Origin: Streptomyces sp. 135
Lineage (GTDB): Bacteria; Actinomycetota; Actinomycetes; Streptomycetales; Streptomycetaceae
Direction of reading: 5' to 3'
DNA length: 64,000 nt
NCBI RefSeq assembly: GCF_020026305.1
Contig: NZ_CP075691.1
Coordinates: forward strand, 6,696,001 to 6,760,000
Shown piece by piece: positions 17,083-25,635 of this stretch. The notes under the pieces were generated by a model that did no database searches, had not been told where the DNA came from, and saw only the letters and a program-made list of their open reading frames with translations. The position numbers and the translations under genes were made by a program. Every line of letters begins with the position of its first letter. The stretch's first letter is position 1.

Positions 17083-18282
17083 ATGGAGACTCCGGGGTCG
17101 CAGTCGTCTCTGCACCGGGCCAATCTCGAGCGGGTCGTACGCGCCGTACGCCTCGCCGGTTCGCTCACGCAGGCGGAGATCGCGAGGACGACGGGCCTGT
17201 CGGCGGCGACGGTCTCCAACATCGTGCGGGAGCTGAAGGACGCCGGCACCGTCGAGGTCACGCCCACCTCGGCGGGCGGCAGGCGGGCCCGCAGCGTCTC
17301 GCTCAGCGGGGACGCGGGCATCGTCATCGGCGTCGACTTCGGGCACACGCACCTGCGCGTGGCCGTCGGCAACCTCGCCCACCAGGTGCTCGCAGAGGAG
17401 GCCGAACCGCTGGACGTGGACGCGTCCGCCGCGCAGGGCTTCGACCGGGCCGAGCAGCTGGTCAGCCGCTTGATCGCGGCCACGGGAGTGGACCCGGCGA
17501 AGATCGCCGGGGTGGGGCTCGGCGTACCGGGGCCCATCGACGTGGAGTCCGGGACGCTCGGCTCGACGTCGATCCTGCCGGGCTGGACAGGGACGAAGCC
17601 CGCCGAGGAGCTGGGCGCCCGGCTCGGCGTGCCGGTGCACGTGGACAACGACGCCAACCTCGGCGCCCTGGGCGAGCTGGTCTGGGGGAGCGGCCGAGGG
17701 GTCAAGGACCTCGCGTACATCAAGGTCGCCAGCGGTGTCGGCGCCGGGCTCGTGATCAGCGGACGGATCTACCGGGGCCCCGGTGGCACGGCCGGGGAGA
17801 TCGGGCACATCACGCTCGACGAGTCGGGCCCGGTCTGCCGCTGCGGCAACCGCGGCTGCCTGGAGACCTTCACCGCCGCCCGTTATGTCCTGCCGCTGCT
17901 CCAGTCCAGCCACGGCACCGACCTGACCATGGAGCGCGTGGTGGGTCTCGCGCGGGACGGCGACCCGGGGTGCCGGCGGGTGATCGCCGACGTCGGGCGG
18001 CACATCGGCAGCGGCGTCGCGAACCTCTGCAACCTGCTCAACCCCTCCCGGGTGGTGCTCGGCGGGGACCTCGCGGAGGCCGGTGAGCTGGTGCTCGGGC
18101 CCATCAGGGAGTCGGTCGGGCGGTACGCGATCCCGAGCGCCGCGCGCCAACTGTCCGTACTGCCCGGGGCACTTGGCGGACGGGCGGAGGTGCTGGGCGC
18201 GCTCGCCCTCGCGCTCAGCGAGATGGGCGATTCGACCCTTTTGGACGGGACGCTGCCCGCCGGGACGCCTGCCTTCACTTAG
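17083..18282 (+). CDS. rok7B7: ROK-family transcriptional regulator, Rok7B7-like
   Basis: 399-residue repressor/ORF/kinase (ROK) protein. Residues about 15-75 are a winged helix-turn-helix (LTQAEIARTTGLSAATVSNI), followed by a sugar-kinase-like fold with GVDFGHTHLRVAVG, GVGLGVPGPID, DNDANLGALGE and the zinc/ROK signature GHITLDESGPVCRCGNRGCLE. It stands directly upstream of xylFGH in the same direction and downstream of an NgcEFG-like importer, the arrangement known for S. coelicolor Rok7B7 (SCO6008), which controls the xylose operon and affects development and carbon catabolite control (knowledge from memory). It is likely autoregulated and acts on the site upstream of the binding-protein gene. 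ATG 17083 is preceded by GGTGAGAG. Confidence 0.85.
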   Translation: METPGSQSSLHRANLERVVRAVRLAGSLTQAEIARTTGLSAATVSNIVRELKDAGTVEVTPTSAGGRRARSVSLSGDAGIVIGVDFGHTHLRVAVGNLAHQVLAEEAEPLDVDASAAQGFDRAEQLVSRLIAATGVDPAKIAGVGLGVPGPIDVESGTLGSTSILPGWTGTKPAEELGARLGVPVHVDNDANLGALGELVWGSGRGVKDLAYIKVASGVGAGLVISGRIYRGPGGTAGEIGHITLDESGPVCRCGNRGCLETFTAARYVLPLLQSSHGTDLTMERVVGLARDGDPGCRRVIADVGRHIGSGVANLCNLLNPSRVVLGGDLAEAGELVLGPIRESVGRYAIPSAARQLSVLPGALGGRAEVLGALALALSEMGDSTLLDGTLPAGTPAFT

Positions 18283-18311
18283 ATAACGCATGGCACCGTT
18301 GTCATCTCGTT

Positions 18312-18326
18312 AAGGATTTACTCCTT
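18312..18326. promoter_or_regulatory. Candidate operator upstream of xylF
   Basis: AAGGATTTACTCCTT is an inverted repeat with 5-base arms in an AT-rich island, directly followed by TTGACG (18325-18330), a possible -35 hexamer. It lies about 80 bases before the xylF start, between the ROK gene and its likely target operon, so it is a reasonable binding site for the ROK regulator. Confidence 0.35.
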
Positions 18327-18404
18327 GACGCTGGTGTGGCGGCCGAGTTGACTTCGAGCCACCTCGGCCGCAACGACGCGGCCTCGTCAGGGAGGCACCC
18401 CACC

Positions 18405-19502
18405 ATGAACGCAATGACGCGTCGCGTCGTCATAGGCACGGCCGCGGTTTCGATGGCACTGGCCATGACCGCGTGCGGCAAGGCCGGCGACGGCGACGAC
18501 AAGGGCAGCGGCGGCGACGACAAGACCATCGGTCTGCTGCTCCCCGAGAACAAGACCACCCGGTACGAGACCTTCGACCGCCCCATCATGGAGGCGAAGA
18601 TCAAGGAACTCTGCTCGGACTGCAAGGTCAAGTACAACAACGCCGCTCAGGACATCGAGAACCAGAAGAAGCAGTTCGACGCCCTCGTCACCCAGGGCGT
18701 CAAAGTGATCATCCTGGACGCGGTCGACTACAAGTCGACGAAGTCGTGGGTCAAGCAGGCCGACAAGCAGGGCGTGAAGGTCGTGGCGTACGACCGCCTC
18801 GCCGAGGGCCCGCTCGCCGCCTACGTGTCCTACGACAACGAGAAGATCGGCCGCCTCCAGGGCGGGGCCATGGTCAAGGCGCTCGGCTCCGACGCCAAGG
18901 ACGCCAACGTCGTCATGATCAACGGCTCGCCGACCGACCCGAACGCCCCCTTCTTCAAGAAGGGCGCCCACTCGGTGCTCGACAAGAAGGTCAAGAAGAT
19001 CGCGTACGAGCAGGACATCCCGGACTGGTCGCCCGACGAGGCGAACAAGAAGATGTCCTCCGCGATCGACAAGCTCGGCAAGGACGGCATCCAGGGCGTC
19101 TACGCCGCCAACGACGGCATGGCGGGCGGCGTGATCACCGCCCTCAAGCAGCGCGGCATCAAGGTCCCGGTCGGCGGCCAGGACGCCGAGCTCGCGGGCG
19201 TGCAGCGCCTGCTGAGCGGCGACCAGGACTACACGATCTACAAGGAGATCAAGCCGGAGGCCGAGACCACCGCCGAGATCGCCGTGGCGCTCCTCAAGGG
19301 CAAGGCCGTCGACACCCTCACCGACCGCAAGGTCGACTCGCTCAGCGGCGAGTTCAAGGGCATTCCGGCCAAGCTGTTCGACGCGCAGGCGATCACCAAG
19401 TCCGAGATCGCCGACACGATCATCAAGGACAAGGTCTACAAGGTCAGCGAGATCTGCACCGCCCAGTACAAGAAGGCGTGCGACGCCGCGGGCATCAAGT
19501 AA
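18405..19502 (+). CDS. xylF: Xylose-type sugar-binding lipoprotein
   Basis: Periplasmic-binding-protein family (Peripla_BP_4, RbsB/XylF group), 365 residues, anchored outside the membrane. Lipoprotein signal MNAMTRRVVIGTAAVSMALA with lipobox MTAC|G near residue 25, then an acidic linker. The core shows GLLLPENKTTRYETFDRP, VTQGVKVIILDAVD, INGSPTDPNAPFF, YAANDGMAGGVITALKQ and VPVGGQDAELAGVQR, all typical sugar-binding elements. GGGAGG lies nine bases before the ATG. It is the first gene of xylF-xylG-xylH. The substrate is inferred as xylose from similarity to XylF and from the adjacent ROK regulator. Confidence 0.88.
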   Translation: MNAMTRRVVIGTAAVSMALAMTACGKAGDGDDKGSGGDDKTIGLLLPENKTTRYETFDRPIMEAKIKELCSDCKVKYNNAAQDIENQKKQFDALVTQGVKVIILDAVDYKSTKSWVKQADKQGVKVVAYDRLAEGPLAAYVSYDNEKIGRLQGGAMVKALGSDAKDANVVMINGSPTDPNAPFFKKGAHSVLDKKVKKIAYEQDIPDWSPDEANKKMSSAIDKLGKDGIQGVYAANDGMAGGVITALKQRGIKVPVGGQDAELAGVQRLLSGDQDYTIYKEIKPEAETTAEIAVALLKGKAVDTLTDRKVDSLSGEFKGIPAKLFDAQAITKSEIADTIIKDKVYKVSEICTAQYKKACDAAGIK

Positions 19503-19643
19503 CCCCCGCAACTCCCGCGGACGGCCGAGCCGTTCGCACCCCGTGGGTTCCGTGGGGCGTTCGTGAGAGCGCTCCACGGCCCGCTGCTCTGCTCTCGCTG
19601 TACCACCATCCCCGCCGGTCAGGCGGCGAAGGAGATGATTCAC

Positions 19644-20435
19644 GTGTCCGCTACGCCCGTGCTGGCGTTGCGCGGGGTCTCCAAGCGGTTCGGCGCCGTC
19701 CAGGCGCTCACGGACGTAGACCTCGAAATCCACACCGGTGAGGTGGTCGCCCTGGTCGGCGACAACGGCGCCGGCAAGTCCACCCTCGTCAAGACGATCT
19801 CGGGCGTTCACCCGATCGACGACGGCACCATCGAGTGGGAGGGCCGCCCGGTCCGCATCGGCCGGCCGCACGACGCCCAGAACCTCGGCGTGGCCACCGT
19901 CTACCAGGACCTCGCGCTCTGCGACAACCTCGACGTCGTCGCCAACCTCTTCCTCGGCAGCGAGCTGAAGAGCGCCTCCGTCCTCGACGAGATCAAGATG
20001 GAGAAGCGGGCCAGGGAGCTCCTGGACACCCTCTCCATCCGCATCCCCAGCGTCCGCATCCCGGTCGCGGCGCTCTCCGGCGGTCAGCGCCAGGTCGTCG
20101 CCATCGCCCGCGCGCTGGTCGGCGACCCCAAGGTCGTCATCCTCGACGAGCCCACCGCCGCCCTCGGCGTCGAGCAGACCGCGCAGGTCCTCGACCTGGT
20201 GGAGCGGCTGCGCGAGCGCGGCCACGGCGTGATCCTCATCAGCCACAACATGGCCGACGTGAAGGCCGTCGCGGACCGCGTGGCGGTGCTGCGGCTCGGC
20301 CGCAACAACGGCACGTTCTCCGTCGCCGACACCACCAACGAAGAGATCATCGCCGCGATCACCGGCGCCACGGACAACGCCGTGACCCGCCGCAAGGCGC
20401 GCACGGCCACGGCACCGAAGGAGGGAGCGAAGTGA
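19644..20435 (+). CDS. xylG: Sugar ABC transporter ATP-binding protein, single-domain
   Basis: Cytoplasmic ATPase of the xylFGH importer. GTG 19644 is preferred because GGAG lies seven bases upstream; an ATG at 19635 is too close to it. Walker A GDNGAGKS, signature LSGGQRQ, Walker B VVILDEPT and the switch His in ILISHNM are all intact. At 263 residues it holds one nucleotide-binding domain, unlike the double-domain RbsA/XylG of E. coli, so the transporter must work as a homodimeric ATPase. The TGA overlaps the GTG of the permease gene, so the two are translationally coupled. Confidence 0.9.
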   Translation: MSATPVLALRGVSKRFGAVQALTDVDLEIHTGEVVALVGDNGAGKSTLVKTISGVHPIDDGTIEWEGRPVRIGRPHDAQNLGVATVYQDLALCDNLDVVANLFLGSELKSASVLDEIKMEKRARELLDTLSIRIPSVRIPVAALSGGQRQVVAIARALVGDPKVVILDEPTAALGVEQTAQVLDLVERLRERGHGVILISHNMADVKAVADRVAVLRLGRNNGTFSVADTTNEEIIAAITGATDNAVTRRKARTATAPKEGAK

Positions 20436-21724
20436 GCGACCTCGCCAAGACCCCGACGAGCAAGAACACCGACGCCCCGGCCTCCGCGGCGCCCGTCCCC
20501 GCCGTCGACCCGCGCCTCCTCGTCCGCGAGGAGGGCCTGGCCGGGTACTGGACCGAGTTCAAGCGCAAGATGCGCGGCGGCGAACTCGGCTCGCTGCCTG
20601 TCGTCATCGGCCTGATCGTCATCGCGGTCGTCTTCCAGCTGAAGAACGACCACTTCCTGGACGCGAGCAGCCTCGCGAACATCGCGGTCTTCACCTCCGG
20701 CCTCGGCATCATGGCCGTCGGCATCGTCTTCGTCCTGCTGCTCGGCGAGATCGACCTCTCGGTCGGCTCGGTGGCCGGCATGGGCGCGGCGGTCTGGGCC
20801 GTGCTGAGCGTCACCCACGGCCTGAACGACTGGCTCGCGGTCCTCCTCGCCGTCCTCACCGGCCTCGTCATCGGCGCCGTCCACGGAGCGTTTTTCGCCA
20901 AGATCGGCGTGCCCGCCTTCGTGGTCACCCTGGCGGGCTTCCTCGGCTGGAGCGGCCTCCAGATCTGGCTGATGGGCGGCGAGGGCAGCATCAACACGCC
21001 CGAGGGCAGTGTCGTCGAGGACCTCACCGGCCACTTCTTCGCGGACAAGGCCGCGGCGTACGGTCTCGCGGCCGTCGCGATCTTCGCGTACGCCGCCTCC
21101 CTGCTGCTCGACAGCAAGCGCCGCAAGGCCGCCGGGCTGCCCTCGCGCCCGGTCAGCGAGATCGTGCTGCGCACGGTCGTCGTCGCGGTCCTCGCGGGCG
21201 GCGCGGCGTACGTCCTGAACGAGCCCGCCGGCGCGCGCGGCCTGCCGCTTGCCCTGGTGCTCTTCCTCGCCGTCCTCGTGATCGCGGACTTCGTGGCGCG
21301 GCGCACCACCTTCGGCCGGCAGGTCTTCGCGGTCGGCGGCAACGCGGAGGCGGCGCGGCGCGCCGGTATCAACGTGGACCGGGTCCGGATCACCGTCTTC
21401 GCCATCTCCGGCATGCTGGCGGCCTTCGGCGGACTGTTCATCGCGAGCCTCTCCGGTGGCGCGACGAAGAGCCTGGGCGGCGGCAACACGCTGATGATGG
21501 TGATCGCGGCGGCCGTCATCGGCGGTACGAGTCTCTTCGGCGGGCGCGGCAAGGTGTGGTCCGCGCTCCTCGGCATGCTGGTGATCCAGTCCATCCAGCA
21601 GGGGCTGAACCTGCTCGGCATGGCGAGTGAGATCCAGTACATGATCACGGGGGCGGTGCTGCTGGCCGCGGTGGTCATCGACTCCGTTTCGCGGCGTACG
21701 CAGAAGTCGGCGGGGCGCGCGTAG
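20432..21724 (+). CDS. xylH: Sugar ABC transporter permease, RbsC/XylH family
   Basis: Membrane channel of the xylose-type importer, 430 residues, beginning at the GTG that overlaps the xylG stop. About 60 cytoplasmic residues (Ala/Pro-rich, then GLAGYWTEFKRKMRGGELGS) precede 10 or more helices. Family landmarks are GLGIMAVGIVFVLLLGEIDLSVGS, AKIGVPAFVVTLAGFLGW, RRTTFGRQVFAVGGNAEAAR RAGI and VIGGTSLFGGRGKVWSALLG. The last is the conserved ATPase-contact region. It closes the operon; the next sequence holds a dispersed inverted repeat that could act as terminator. Confidence 0.9.
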   Translation: MSDLAKTPTSKNTDAPASAAPVPAVDPRLLVREEGLAGYWTEFKRKMRGGELGSLPVVIGLIVIAVVFQLKNDHFLDASSLANIAVFTSGLGIMAVGIVFVLLLGEIDLSVGSVAGMGAAVWAVLSVTHGLNDWLAVLLAVLTGLVIGAVHGAFFAKIGVPAFVVTLAGFLGWSGLQIWLMGGEGSINTPEGSVVEDLTGHFFADKAAAYGLAAVAIFAYAASLLLDSKRRKAAGLPSRPVSEIVLRTVVVAVLAGGAAYVLNEPAGARGLPLALVLFLAVLVIADFVARRTTFGRQVFAVGGNAEAARRAGINVDRVRITVFAISGMLAAFGGLFIASLSGGATKSLGGGNTLMMVIAAAVIGGTSLFGGRGKVWSALLGMLVIQSIQQGLNLLGMASEIQYMITGAVLLAAVVIDSVSRRTQKSAGRA

Positions 21725-21783
21725 CGTTTCAGGACGGTCTTTTGGGGCGGTCTTTTTGGCTGCCGGGCCGTCGTGGCTGGTCG

Positions 21784-21841
21784 CGCGGTTCCCCGCGCCC
21801 CTGACGGGGCTCTCCCCGCGTCCCTGATGAGGGGCGCGGGG
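21784..21841. repeat. Dispersed GC palindrome, possible terminator after xylH
   Basis: CCCCGCGCCCCT at 21791-21802 and its exact complement AGGGGCGCGGGG at 21830-21841 form a 12-base stem with a 27-base loop. The left arm extends to GCGCGGTTCCCCGCGCCCCT, a one-base variant of the element repeated at 27171, 27291 and 42220. Such repeats are common between Streptomyces genes. Confidence 0.7.
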
Positions 21842-21958
21842 TTCCCTGTGTCCGGTACACCCGCCTCCCGGGCGCAGCGCGCGGTGGCGGAACATTAGAC
21901 TCGACAGACCCGGCAACGCTCGAACAGCACATCTCAGCTCTACTGCAAGGAGGCACGG

Positions 21959-23890
21959 GTGCCGCTGCTGACCCGCATCACGGGACCGCGCGATCTGGAC
22001 CGGCTCAGCCCCGAGGAGCTGGACGAGCTGGCCGGAGAGATCCGCGGCTTCCTCGTCGACGCCGTCTCCAAGACCGGCGGCCACCTCGGCCCCAACCTCG
22101 GCGTGGTCGAGCTGACCATCGCCCTGCACCGCGTCTTCGACTCCCCCAAGGACAAGGTCCTCTTCGACACGGGCCACCAGAGCTACGTCCACAAGCTGCT
22201 CACCGGCCGCCAGGACTTCGAGAGGCTGCGCGCCAAGGGCGGCCTCTCCGGCTACCCCTCGCGGGCCGAGTCCGACCACGACGTGATCGAGAACAGCCAC
22301 GCCTCCACGGTCCTCGGCTGGGCCGACGGCCTCGCCAAGGCCAATGAGGTGCGCGGCAAGGACGACCACGTCGTCGCCGTCATCGGTGACGGCGCGCTCA
22401 CCGGCGGCATGGCCTGGGAGGCGCTGAACAACATCGCGGCCGCCAAGGACCGCCCGCTGGTGATCGTCGTCAACGACAACGAGCGTTCCTACGCCCCCAC
22501 GATCGGCGGTCTCGCCAACCACCTCGCCACGCTGCGCACGACGGACGGCTACGAGCGCTTCCTGGCCCGCGGCAAGGACATCCTGGAGCGCACCCCGGTC
22601 GTCGGCAGGCCGCTCTACGAGACGCTGCACGGCGCCAAGAAGGGCCTGAAGGACTTCATCGCCCCGCAGGGCATGTTCGAGGACCTCGGCCTGAAGTACG
22701 TGGGCCCGATCGACGGCCACGACATCGAGGCCCTGGAGTCCGCCCTCCAGCGCGCCAAGCGCTTCGGCGGCCCGGTCATCGTGCACTGCCTCACCGAGAA
22801 GGGCCGCGGCTACAAGCCCGCCGAGGAGGACGAGGCCGACCACTTCCACGGCATCGGCCCGATCCACCCCGACACCGGCCTGCCCATCGCCGCGGGCGGC
22901 ATGGACTGGACGTCCGTCTTCGGCGAGGAGATGGTCAAGCTCGGCCACGAGCGCGAGGACATCGTCGCCATCACGGCGGCCATGCTCCAGCCCGTCGGCC
23001 TGGCCAAGTTCGCCAAGGAGTTCCCCGATCGCGTGTATGACGTCGGCATCGCCGAGCAGCACGCGGCGGTCTCCGCCGCGGGCCTCGCCACCGGCGGCCT
23101 GCACCCCGTCTTCGCGGTCTACGCCACCTTCCTCAACCGCGCCTTCGACCAGCTCCTGATGGACGTGGCCCTGCACAAGTGCGGTGTGACCTTCGTCCTG
23201 GACCGGGCGGGCGTCACCGGCACGGACGGCGCCTCGCACAACGGCATGTGGGACATGTCGATCCTCCAGTGCGTGCCGACGGTGCGGATCGCCGCCCCGC
23301 GCGACGCCGACCAGGTCCGCCTCCAACTGCGCGAGGCCGTCGAGGTCGACGACGCGCCGACCGTCGTGCGCTACTCCAAGGGCGCGGTCGGCCCGGCCGT
23401 CAAGGCCGTCGGCACGGTCGGCGGCATGGACGTGCTGCGCGAGGCGGGCAGCGACCGGCCCGACGTGCTGCTGGTCTCCATCGGCGCGCTCGCGCCCATG
23501 TGCCTGGAGATCGCGGGCCTGCTCGACAAGCAGGGCATCACCACGACCGTCGTCGACCCGCGCTGGGTCAAGCCGGTCGACGAGGCCATGGCGCCGCTCG
23601 CCGAGAAGCACCGCGTCGTCGTCACCGTCGAGGACAACTCCCGCGCCGGCGGCGTCGGTTCGGCGATCGCCCAGGCCCTGCGCGACGCGGGCGTCGACGT
23701 ACCGCTGCGTGACTTCGGCATCCCGCCGCGCTTCCTCGACCACGCCTCCCGCAAGGAGATCATGGCCGAGATCGGTCTGACCGCGCCGGACATCGCCCGC
23801 CAGGTCACGGGTCTGGTCGCCAAGCTGGACGGCAGGTACGAGCGCGACACGGCCGCGGCCGTGGAATCCGTGGAGCCCGCGCGCGACTGA
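21959..23890 (+). CDS. dxs: 1-deoxy-D-xylulose-5-phosphate synthase
   Basis: First enzyme of the MEP isoprenoid pathway: condenses pyruvate and glyceraldehyde-3-phosphate with thiamine diphosphate. 643 residues, normal length. GTG 21959 is preceded by AAGGAGG. Visible elements are the substrate region KTGGHLGPNLGVVELT, the histidine in DTGHQSYVHKLLTGR, the ThDP motif GDGALTGGMAWEALNN ... VVNDNERSY, the transketolase-type glutamate in DVGIAEQHAAVSAAG, and DRAGVTGTDGASHNGMWD. The C-terminal transketolase domain (VEDNSRAGGVGSAIAQAL) is complete. It stands alone between the xyl operon and an amino-acid permease, with a strong hairpin after its stop. Confidence 0.97.
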   Translation: MPLLTRITGPRDLDRLSPEELDELAGEIRGFLVDAVSKTGGHLGPNLGVVELTIALHRVFDSPKDKVLFDTGHQSYVHKLLTGRQDFERLRAKGGLSGYPSRAESDHDVIENSHASTVLGWADGLAKANEVRGKDDHVVAVIGDGALTGGMAWEALNNIAAAKDRPLVIVVNDNERSYAPTIGGLANHLATLRTTDGYERFLARGKDILERTPVVGRPLYETLHGAKKGLKDFIAPQGMFEDLGLKYVGPIDGHDIEALESALQRAKRFGGPVIVHCLTEKGRGYKPAEEDEADHFHGIGPIHPDTGLPIAAGGMDWTSVFGEEMVKLGHEREDIVAITAAMLQPVGLAKFAKEFPDRVYDVGIAEQHAAVSAAGLATGGLHPVFAVYATFLNRAFDQLLMDVALHKCGVTFVLDRAGVTGTDGASHNGMWDMSILQCVPTVRIAAPRDADQVRLQLREAVEVDDAPTVVRYSKGAVGPAVKAVGTVGGMDVLREAGSDRPDVLLVSIGALAPMCLEIAGLLDKQGITTTVVDPRWVKPVDEAMAPLAEKHRVVVTVEDNSRAGGVGSAIAQALRDAGVDVPLRDFGIPPRFLDHASRKEIMAEIGLTAPDIARQVTGLVAKLDGRYERDTAAAVESVEPARD

Positions 23891-23909
23891 CGTCGACCCG
23901 ACACGGCCG

Positions 23910-23954
23910 ATGGGCCGGTTCCGGCACCCTGTACGGGTGGTGGGACCGGCCCAT
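23910..23954 (+). terminator. Rho-independent-type hairpin after dxs
   Basis: ATGGGCCGGTTCC (23910-23922) pairs with GGGACCGGCCCAT (23942-23954) with one G-T pair, 20 bases after the dxs stop. There is no T-tract, as is usual in Streptomyces. Confidence 0.65.
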
Positions 23955-24049
23955 TCGCGTGAATAGGGCCGTGCCGGACGGTGTGCGATACCCGGCCTCT
24001 CGATCATGTCGGGGACGACAAGCGTGGAGGCAAGCGTGGAGGTTCGCCC

Positions 24050-25552
24050 GTGACAAGCACCCTGTTCCGAACAAAGAGCGTCGAACAGTCCATCCAGGAC
24101 ACCGAGGAACCGGAGCACGCGCTCAAGAAGTCGCTCTCCGCCCTCGACCTCACCGTGTTCGGCGTCGGCGTCATCATCGGCACCGGCATCTTCGTCCTCA
24201 CCGGAAAGGTGGCCAAGGAGACCGCGGGGCCCGCCACCGCGCTCGCCTTCGTCGCGGCGGGCGTCGTCTGCGCGCTCGCGGCCCTCTGCTACGCGGAGTT
24301 CGCCTCGACCGTGCCGGTGGCCGGGTCGGCGTACACCTTCTCCTACGCCTCACTGGGCGAGCTGCCCGCCTGGATCATCGGCTGGGACCTGGTGCTGGAA
24401 TTCGCGCTCGGCACCGCCGTCGTCGCCGTCGGCTGGTCCGGCTACGTCCGCTCGCTGCTGGACAACGCGGGCTGGCAGCTGCCGGAGACGCTCACCGGGC
24501 CCGACGCCGCCGAGGGCTTCGGCTTTGACATCCTCGCCTTCGCGCTGGTCCTCGTCCTCACCGTCATCCTCGTCCTCGGCATGAAGCTCTCCGCGCGCGT
24601 CACCACGGTCGTCGTGGCCATCAAGGTGGCCGTCGTCCTGATCGTCATCATCGCGGGCGCCTTCTTCATCAAGGCCGACAACTACAAGCCGTTCATCCCC
24701 AAGGCGCAGGAGGTGCCGCCGGGCGACAGCATCCAGTCGCCGCTGATCCAGCTGATGTTCGGGTACGCGCCCACCAACTTCGGCGTCCTCGGCATCTTCA
24801 CGGCCGCCTCGGTCGTCTTCTTCGCCTTCATCGGCTTCGACATCGTGGCCACCGCCGCCGAGGAGACCAGGCTGCCGCAGCGAGACATGCCGCGCGGCAT
24901 CCTCGGCTCCCTCCTCATCTGCACGCTCCTGTACGTCGCCGTGTCCATCGTCGTCACGGGCATGCAGCACTACAGCGAACTCTCCGTGGACGCCCCACTG
25001 GCCGACGCCTTCAAGGCCACCGGGCATCCCTTCTACGCGGGCGTCATCAGCTTCGGCGCCGCCGTCGGCCTCACCACCGTCTGCATGATCCTGCTGCTCG
25101 GCCAGACCCGCGTCTTCTTCGCGATGAGCAGGGACGGGCTGCTGCCCCGGTTCTTCTCCCACGTCCACCCGAAGTACAAGACGCCGCACCGGCCGACCAT
25201 CCTCCTCGGCGTGCTCATCGCGATCCTCGCGGGCTTCACCAGCCTCAACGAACTCGCCGAACTGGTGAACATCGGCACGCTCTTCGCCTTCGTCGTCGTC
25301 GCCCTGAGCGTCATCATCCTGCGCCGCACCCGCCCCGACCTGCCCCGCGCCTTCCGCACCCCGATGGTGCCCCTCGTGCCCATCCTCTCGGTGGCGGCCT
25401 CGGTGTGGCTGATGCTGAACCTGCCCGCCGAGACCTGGCTGCGGTTCGGCATCTGGATGGCGCTAGGCTTCGTCGTCTACTTCGTGTACGGGCGTTCCCA
25501 CAGCCGGCTGGGCCGGCGCGGGAAGCAGCTCCACGCCGACGACGCACGGTAG
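24050..25552 (+). CDS. Amino acid permease (APC family, CAT/YfnA-like)
   Basis: 500-residue membrane protein of the amino acid-polyamine-organocation superfamily. GTG 24050 follows GTGGAGG. The N-terminal VFGVGVIIGTGIFVLTGKVA is the substrate-binding helix 1 motif. About 12 helices follow, including VPVAGSAYTFSYASLGELPAWIIGWDL (helices 3-4) and FFAFIGFDIVATAAEETRLPQRDMPRG, the helix 6 signature of the cationic amino acid transporter group. It probably imports amino acids by proton symport; the exact substrate is unknown. Directly upstream, CAAGCGTGGAGG is tandemly repeated (24019-24042), giving two ribosome-binding-like sequences. Confidence 0.9.
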   Translation: MTSTLFRTKSVEQSIQDTEEPEHALKKSLSALDLTVFGVGVIIGTGIFVLTGKVAKETAGPATALAFVAAGVVCALAALCYAEFASTVPVAGSAYTFSYASLGELPAWIIGWDLVLEFALGTAVVAVGWSGYVRSLLDNAGWQLPETLTGPDAAEGFGFDILAFALVLVLTVILVLGMKLSARVTTVVVAIKVAVVLIVIIAGAFFIKADNYKPFIPKAQEVPPGDSIQSPLIQLMFGYAPTNFGVLGIFTAASVVFFAFIGFDIVATAAEETRLPQRDMPRGILGSLLICTLLYVAVSIVVTGMQHYSELSVDAPLADAFKATGHPFYAGVISFGAAVGLTTVCMILLLGQTRVFFAMSRDGLLPRFFSHVHPKYKTPHRPTILLGVLIAILAGFTSLNELAELVNIGTLFAFVVVALSVIILRRTRPDLPRAFRTPMVPLVPILSVAASVWLMLNLPAETWLRFGIWMALGFVVYFVYGRSHSRLGRRGKQLHADDAR

Positions 25553-25635
25553 CCGCCGCCGTTCGGCAGGCATTTCTCACCGGCCCCGTATGTCCCGATC
25601 CGATCGGAACTGCGGGGCCGGATAGCGTGCACCGT

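Noticed and set aside
20084..24118. Very long reverse-strand open frames opposite xyl and dxs genes (over 1300 codons)
   Set aside because: They mirror the third-base G/C pattern of the forward genes, are rich in Val/Asp/Gly/His in the typical antisense manner, and match no family; the forward genes are certain.
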